This document shows positions 47,927 to 49,744 of a DNA stretch of 49,744 bases, in pieces. The DNA is from a virus, in IMG/VR virus record IMGVR_UViG_3300031566_000065, positions 1 to 49,744 of that record. The stretch is one strand, 5' to 3'. Made by a program: the position numbers and the translations under genes. Each line of letters begins with the position of its first letter. Positions within the stretch are counted from its first letter, which is position 1. The notes beneath the pieces are model-generated. The model was given only the letters and a program-made list of their open reading frames with translations, ran no database searches and was not told where the DNA came from.

Positions 47927-47971
47927 TTAAAAAGGAAAATAATCAACATTATTGCGTTCAGGTCTTGCCAT
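47927..47971 (-). pseudogene. DUF4373 N-terminal remnant (MARPERNNVDYFPF)
   Basis: A frame of 14 codons, MARPERNNVDYFPF, stops at TAA. MARPxxxxxDYFPF is the start of Lin1244/Lin1753-type replication proteins (compare MKEYFSHDYNARND at 46868). It looks like the stub of a second, deleted copy. Confidence 0.5.
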
Positions 47972-47985
47972 TTTATATTTATTTA

Positions 47986-48453
47986 CTATGAAAATACAAC
48001 TACTCCATTATCTTTTGCACATTTAAAAATCTCTAACCAATCAGCGTAAATACCAAATGCATAGATATTATTTTTCAATATATATTTTGCTGTTGCTAAG
48101 TACTCTAAAAAGTCATTGTATAACTTTTCACTTGTTTCCCAGTCTATACACCCTTCATTATCAGCAAATTCAAAGAACTCATAAAATGGAGTATCTGGAG
48201 TTATTTTACTATAAAATTGAACCCATTCACCGCTTTCAAATCCTAACATATTACAAAGCATTCTTCTAAAATCATTATGAGAAGAACATGGGTAGGATAT
48301 CCCGCAATTTTGCTTAACTCCTTTGTATCTCTTATTTTTTTGTAGGTTTTTTATTCGATCATCCCACCTTTTATCTATAACATATGCAATGAAATCAAAG
48401 TCATCGCTTTTTGTTATTTTTATGTTTTTGTATACTTTTACACTTAAGCCCAT
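47986..48453 (-). CDS. Conserved phage protein of unknown function, 155 aa
   Basis: MGLSVKVYKNIKITKSDDFD then AYVIDKRWDDRIKNLQKNKR, NCGISYPCSSHNDFRRMLCN. This arrangement recurs in a phage family with an aromatic-rich middle and a C-terminal DWETSEKLYNDFLEYLATA helix. Function unknown. Confidence 0.6.
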   Translation of the reverse strand: MGLSVKVYKNIKITKSDDFDFIAYVIDKRWDDRIKNLQKNKRYKGVKQNCGISYPCSSHNDFRRMLCNMLGFESGEWVQFYSKITPDTPFYEFFEFADNEGCIDWETSEKLYNDFLEYLATAKYILKNNIYAFGIYADWLEIFKCAKDNGVVVFS

Positions 48454-48476
48454 AATATTATTAGTTTTATATTTAT

Positions 48477-48839
48477 TTAAAAAGGTAAATCATTTTCGGT
48501 TGTTTGTTTGTCTGCTTTTTTATCGCTAGTTTTTTCTACTTTTACGTAAGTGACAAATTTATCTTTTGCATCAAAAAACTTAAACATGCCGTTATAATAT
48601 TCACGAATCATCTTTTTTAGTATTTTCTTAGAAATATATTTGCTATAAATCTTATACGACTTAGTTCTAAATATTAATTTATAATCACTTTCATAATCGC
48701 TAAAATTACATTGTTTACCTTTTTTATGCTCAATACCAATAAGACTCCTTTGATCTACAAAGCCTAAAATTCTGGCTATAATTACGCCTAAATTTTCTGA
48801 CTCACGAGAAGTTTTTGTATAATCTGTTAAATTTTTCAT
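48477..48839 (-). CDS. Basic protein with SSB-like C-terminal tail, 120 aa
   Basis: The body is basic and mixed alpha/beta (KTSRESENLGVIIARILGFV; FRTKSYKIYSKYISKKILKK). The end, TSDKKADKQTTENDLPF, has the acidic-hydrophobic tip (ENDLPF) of bacterial SSB, which binds RecO, PriA and others. It could be a divergent ssDNA-binding protein or a protein that mimics the SSB tail. Confidence 0.55.
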   Translation of the reverse strand: MKNLTDYTKTSRESENLGVIIARILGFVDQRSLIGIEHKKGKQCNFSDYESDYKLIFRTKSYKIYSKYISKKILKKMIREYYNGMFKFFDAKDKFVTYVKVEKTSDKKADKQTTENDLPF

Positions 48840-48879
48840 AATTATGTATTTACATTTGTAAATTTTACAATAAAAAAAA

Positions 48880-49038
48880 TTACATACTTTGAACTAATTC
48901 TAATTCTCTTTCAGTAATATCATTGCATTCGATTTTTTTATCCAACGTAGGTCTACTGACTCCTAATTTCTCAGAAACTTTGATTTTAGTTAATTTTGAC
49001 CTAGCTATTAATAATAAAAGTTTATCGCTGTTTTTCAT
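48880..49038 (-). CDS. Small HTH regulator, 52 aa
   Basis: LIARSKLTKIKVSEKLGVSR then PTLDKKIECNDITERELELV is an HTH (KVSEKLGVSRPTLDK). It has a strong promoter at 49111-49141. It is a candidate early regulator, possibly the repressor of the TTGACATGTCAA operators. Confidence 0.6.
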   Translation of the reverse strand: MKNSDKLLLLIARSKLTKIKVSEKLGVSRPTLDKKIECNDITERELELVQSM

Positions 49039-49110
49039 TTGTAAATTTTTAGTTCTAAAATAAGTGCCATTGCTGACACTTACTGTTATTATAAATCATT
49101 TTTGACAATT

Positions 49111-49141
49111 CAAATCTACGAATAATAATTTATATTTCAAA
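49111..49141 (-). promoter_or_regulatory. Promoter of the 52-aa HTH gene
   Basis: Minus-strand TTTG (49138-49141), a 19-bp spacer and TAGATTTG (49111-49118). An inverted repeat AAGTG ... CACTT lies downstream near 49060-49080. It serves the regulator gene at 49038. Confidence 0.6.
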
Positions 49142-49173
49142 GCTTTTTATAAAATAATAATGTAAAGTTTTTG

Positions 49174-49211
49174 TAAAAAACAGCGGGATTTTTTGAGAAC
49201 ACCTCCCGCTG
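49174..49211 (-). terminator. Intrinsic terminator of the small transcript
   Basis: CAGCGGGA (49181-49188) and TCCCGCTG (49204-49211) form an 8-bp stem. On the minus strand T6 follows. It would stop transcription from the 49299 promoter before the HTH gene. Confidence 0.75.
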
Positions 49212-49292
49212 ATTACTGCCATGAAACTAAACTAATTATGAAAAAACTAACCCATCGTAAAATAATTTAAATTTAAAATCGTACGTGCTTTT
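49175..49292 (-). ncRNA. Candidate small RNA, about 118 nt
   Basis: A promoter (49299-49330) and a terminator (49174-49211) on the minus strand frame about 118 nt with no sound ORF. The only frame is MAVISGRCSQ..., which runs past the terminator. A small RNA or a leader is likely. Together with the promoters and the cassette element, this accounts for the gene-free stretch 49039-49413. Confidence 0.4.
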
Positions 49293-49298
49293 GAACTA

Positions 49299-49330
49299 CA
49301 AATGTACAATTAATTTTAATACATGTCAAG
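49299..49330 (-). promoter_or_regulatory. Promoter with TTGACATGT motif
   Basis: Minus-strand CTTG, a 20-bp spacer and TACATTTG (49299-49306). The spacer starts ACATGT, so CTTGACATGT overlaps the -33 box as in the recombination-operon promoter. Its transcript would run to the terminator at 49174-49211. Confidence 0.55.
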
Positions 49331-49345
49331 TGTTTTTTATTTTAT

Positions 49346-49410
49346 TTTTAAATTGTTAGTACTTTATAGCGCACGTCTATTTCCGTACGCTCTATTTTAT
49401 GTTATACACA
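49346..49410 (-). repeat. Hairpin cassette element, copy with centre inverted against 5286-5338
   Basis: Flanks ATTGTTAGTACTTTAT and CTATTTTATGTTA, identical in orientation to 5286-5338. The 24-bp centre (49368-49391) is the reverse complement of that at 5302-5325, with one mismatch. It follows the methylase stop. Confidence 0.65.
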
Positions 49411-49413
49411 ACC

Positions 49414-49744
49414 TTAAAACAGGCTCGGTGCATCTTTGAAAGTTTTAATTCGTTTGTTCGACATTTCCACATATTTTTGCTCAATATCAAATCCGATTGC
49501 TTTTCTGCCCTCTTTTATACTCATTGCCATCTCTGTGCCACTTCCTGCAAACGGAACTACTACAAGGTCATTTTTTCGGCTACAAGTTAAAATTAAGGCT
49601 CGTGTGAGTTTTTCGGGCTTCTTTGTATCGTGGTCGTATTTCCCTGTTTTGTGTCCTTCTTGTGAAAACTCTAATACTTCTTCATACTTGTTTGGATTAT
49701 AGAAAAACCTCCGCAACTCTTCGTAATCCTTCCGCAACTCTTCG
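49414..49744 (-). CDS. DNA methyltransferase (N4/N6 type), C-terminal part
   Basis: The frame is open to the right edge (EELRKDYEELRRFFYNPNKY). VVVPFAGSGTEMAMSIKEGR is motif I, with the SAM-binding FxGxG; RKAIGFDIEQKYVEMSNKRI follows. Motif I near the C-terminus fits the beta class. The repeated KDYEELR segment is a feature of Bacteroidota phage methylases. It modifies adenine or cytosine, perhaps against host restriction. Confidence 0.8.
   Translation of the reverse strand, partial: EELRKDYEELRRFFYNPNKYEEVLEFSQEGHKTGKYDHDTKKPEKLTRALILTCSRKNDLVVVPFAGSGTEMAMSIKEGRKAIGFDIEQKYVEMSNKRIKTFKDAPSLF

Noticed and set aside
49174-49240. 30-codon ORF (MAVISGRCSQ...) on the minus strand
   Set aside because: It crosses the terminator hairpin and T tract, so a full mRNA is unlikely.
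1-49744. tRNA, rRNA, CRISPR arrays and insertion sequences
   Set aside because: No cloverleaf ending in CCA context, no regularly spaced direct repeats and no transposase frame were seen.

Overview
The window is an AT-rich stretch of a tailed-phage genome (or prophage) from a Bacteroidota host, most likely a flavobacterium-like one. Supporting signs are promoters of the Bacteroidota type (TTTG, 19-20 bp, TAnnTTTG), A-rich ribosome-binding regions instead of strong GGAGG, signal peptides of the form MKKL...AKSQ, and several families typical of Bacteroidota phages. Nearly all genes lie on the minus strand. The virion is a contractile-tailed myovirus: a sheath, a tube, a gp25-like baseplate protein, a gpD-like hub and a J-like baseplate protein are present, and the head genes are Mu-like (DUF935 portal, gp30/F-like minor head protein, gpG-like morphogenesis protein, DUF1320-like protein). 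No integrase, tRNA, rRNA, IS element or CRISPR array was seen. Both ends cut genes: a start codon at the left edge and a DNA methylase at the right.

Layout. 1-5240 is the early recombination module (NinG-like, NinB-like, a coiled-coil protein, YqaJ/lambda-type exonuclease, its partner, small proteins). 5241-9160 is a cluster of small unrelated genes, each followed by a hairpin-forming site. 9211-15667 holds lysis genes (candidate unimolecular spanin, holins, CHAP endolysin) and large adhesin-like proteins, including a kelch-repeat protein. 15667-22243 is the tail module: LysM protein, gp25-like, spike-like, hub, tape measure, a frameshifted chaperone pair, tube and sheath. 22282-31942 holds capsid, decoration candidate, protease/scaffold, head completion, minor head protein, a plus-strand 'moron' at 27139-27594, fibre, baseplate I/J-like proteins, portal and a DUF1320-like protein. 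32057-32508 is a plus-strand two-gene regulatory operon. 32540-33604 is a small early operon, and 33753-36426 holds a structural protein and the terminases. 36449-43885 is a second, larger block of small genes with hairpin sites. 43882-47184 is the replication module (DnaA-domain-IV-like protein, DnaB helicase, DUF4373-type loader, HNH nuclease). 47357-49744 has further early genes, a small HTH regulator, a candidate small RNA and the end of a DNA methylase.

The most unusual feature is the pair of small-gene blocks. About two dozen intergenic sites start with an AAC box just after a gene's stop codon, continue as an imperfect inverted repeat, and often end with a GTT box. In seven genes the stop codon TAA is itself part of the AAC box. 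The sites follow the 3' end of genes on both strands. This resembles integron attC sites and gene cassettes, but inside a phage and with no integron integrase in the window. Two distant copies (5286-5338 and 49353-49405) have the same flanks and orientation, but their central 24 bp is inverted in one relative to the other.

Control. Leftward and rightward promoters share TTGACATGTCAA/TTGACATAT motifs that could be operators of one phage regulon. A 17-bp repeat is shared between the promoter region of the plus-strand regulators and the region upstream of the head protease gene. Terminator-like hairpins separate the modules.
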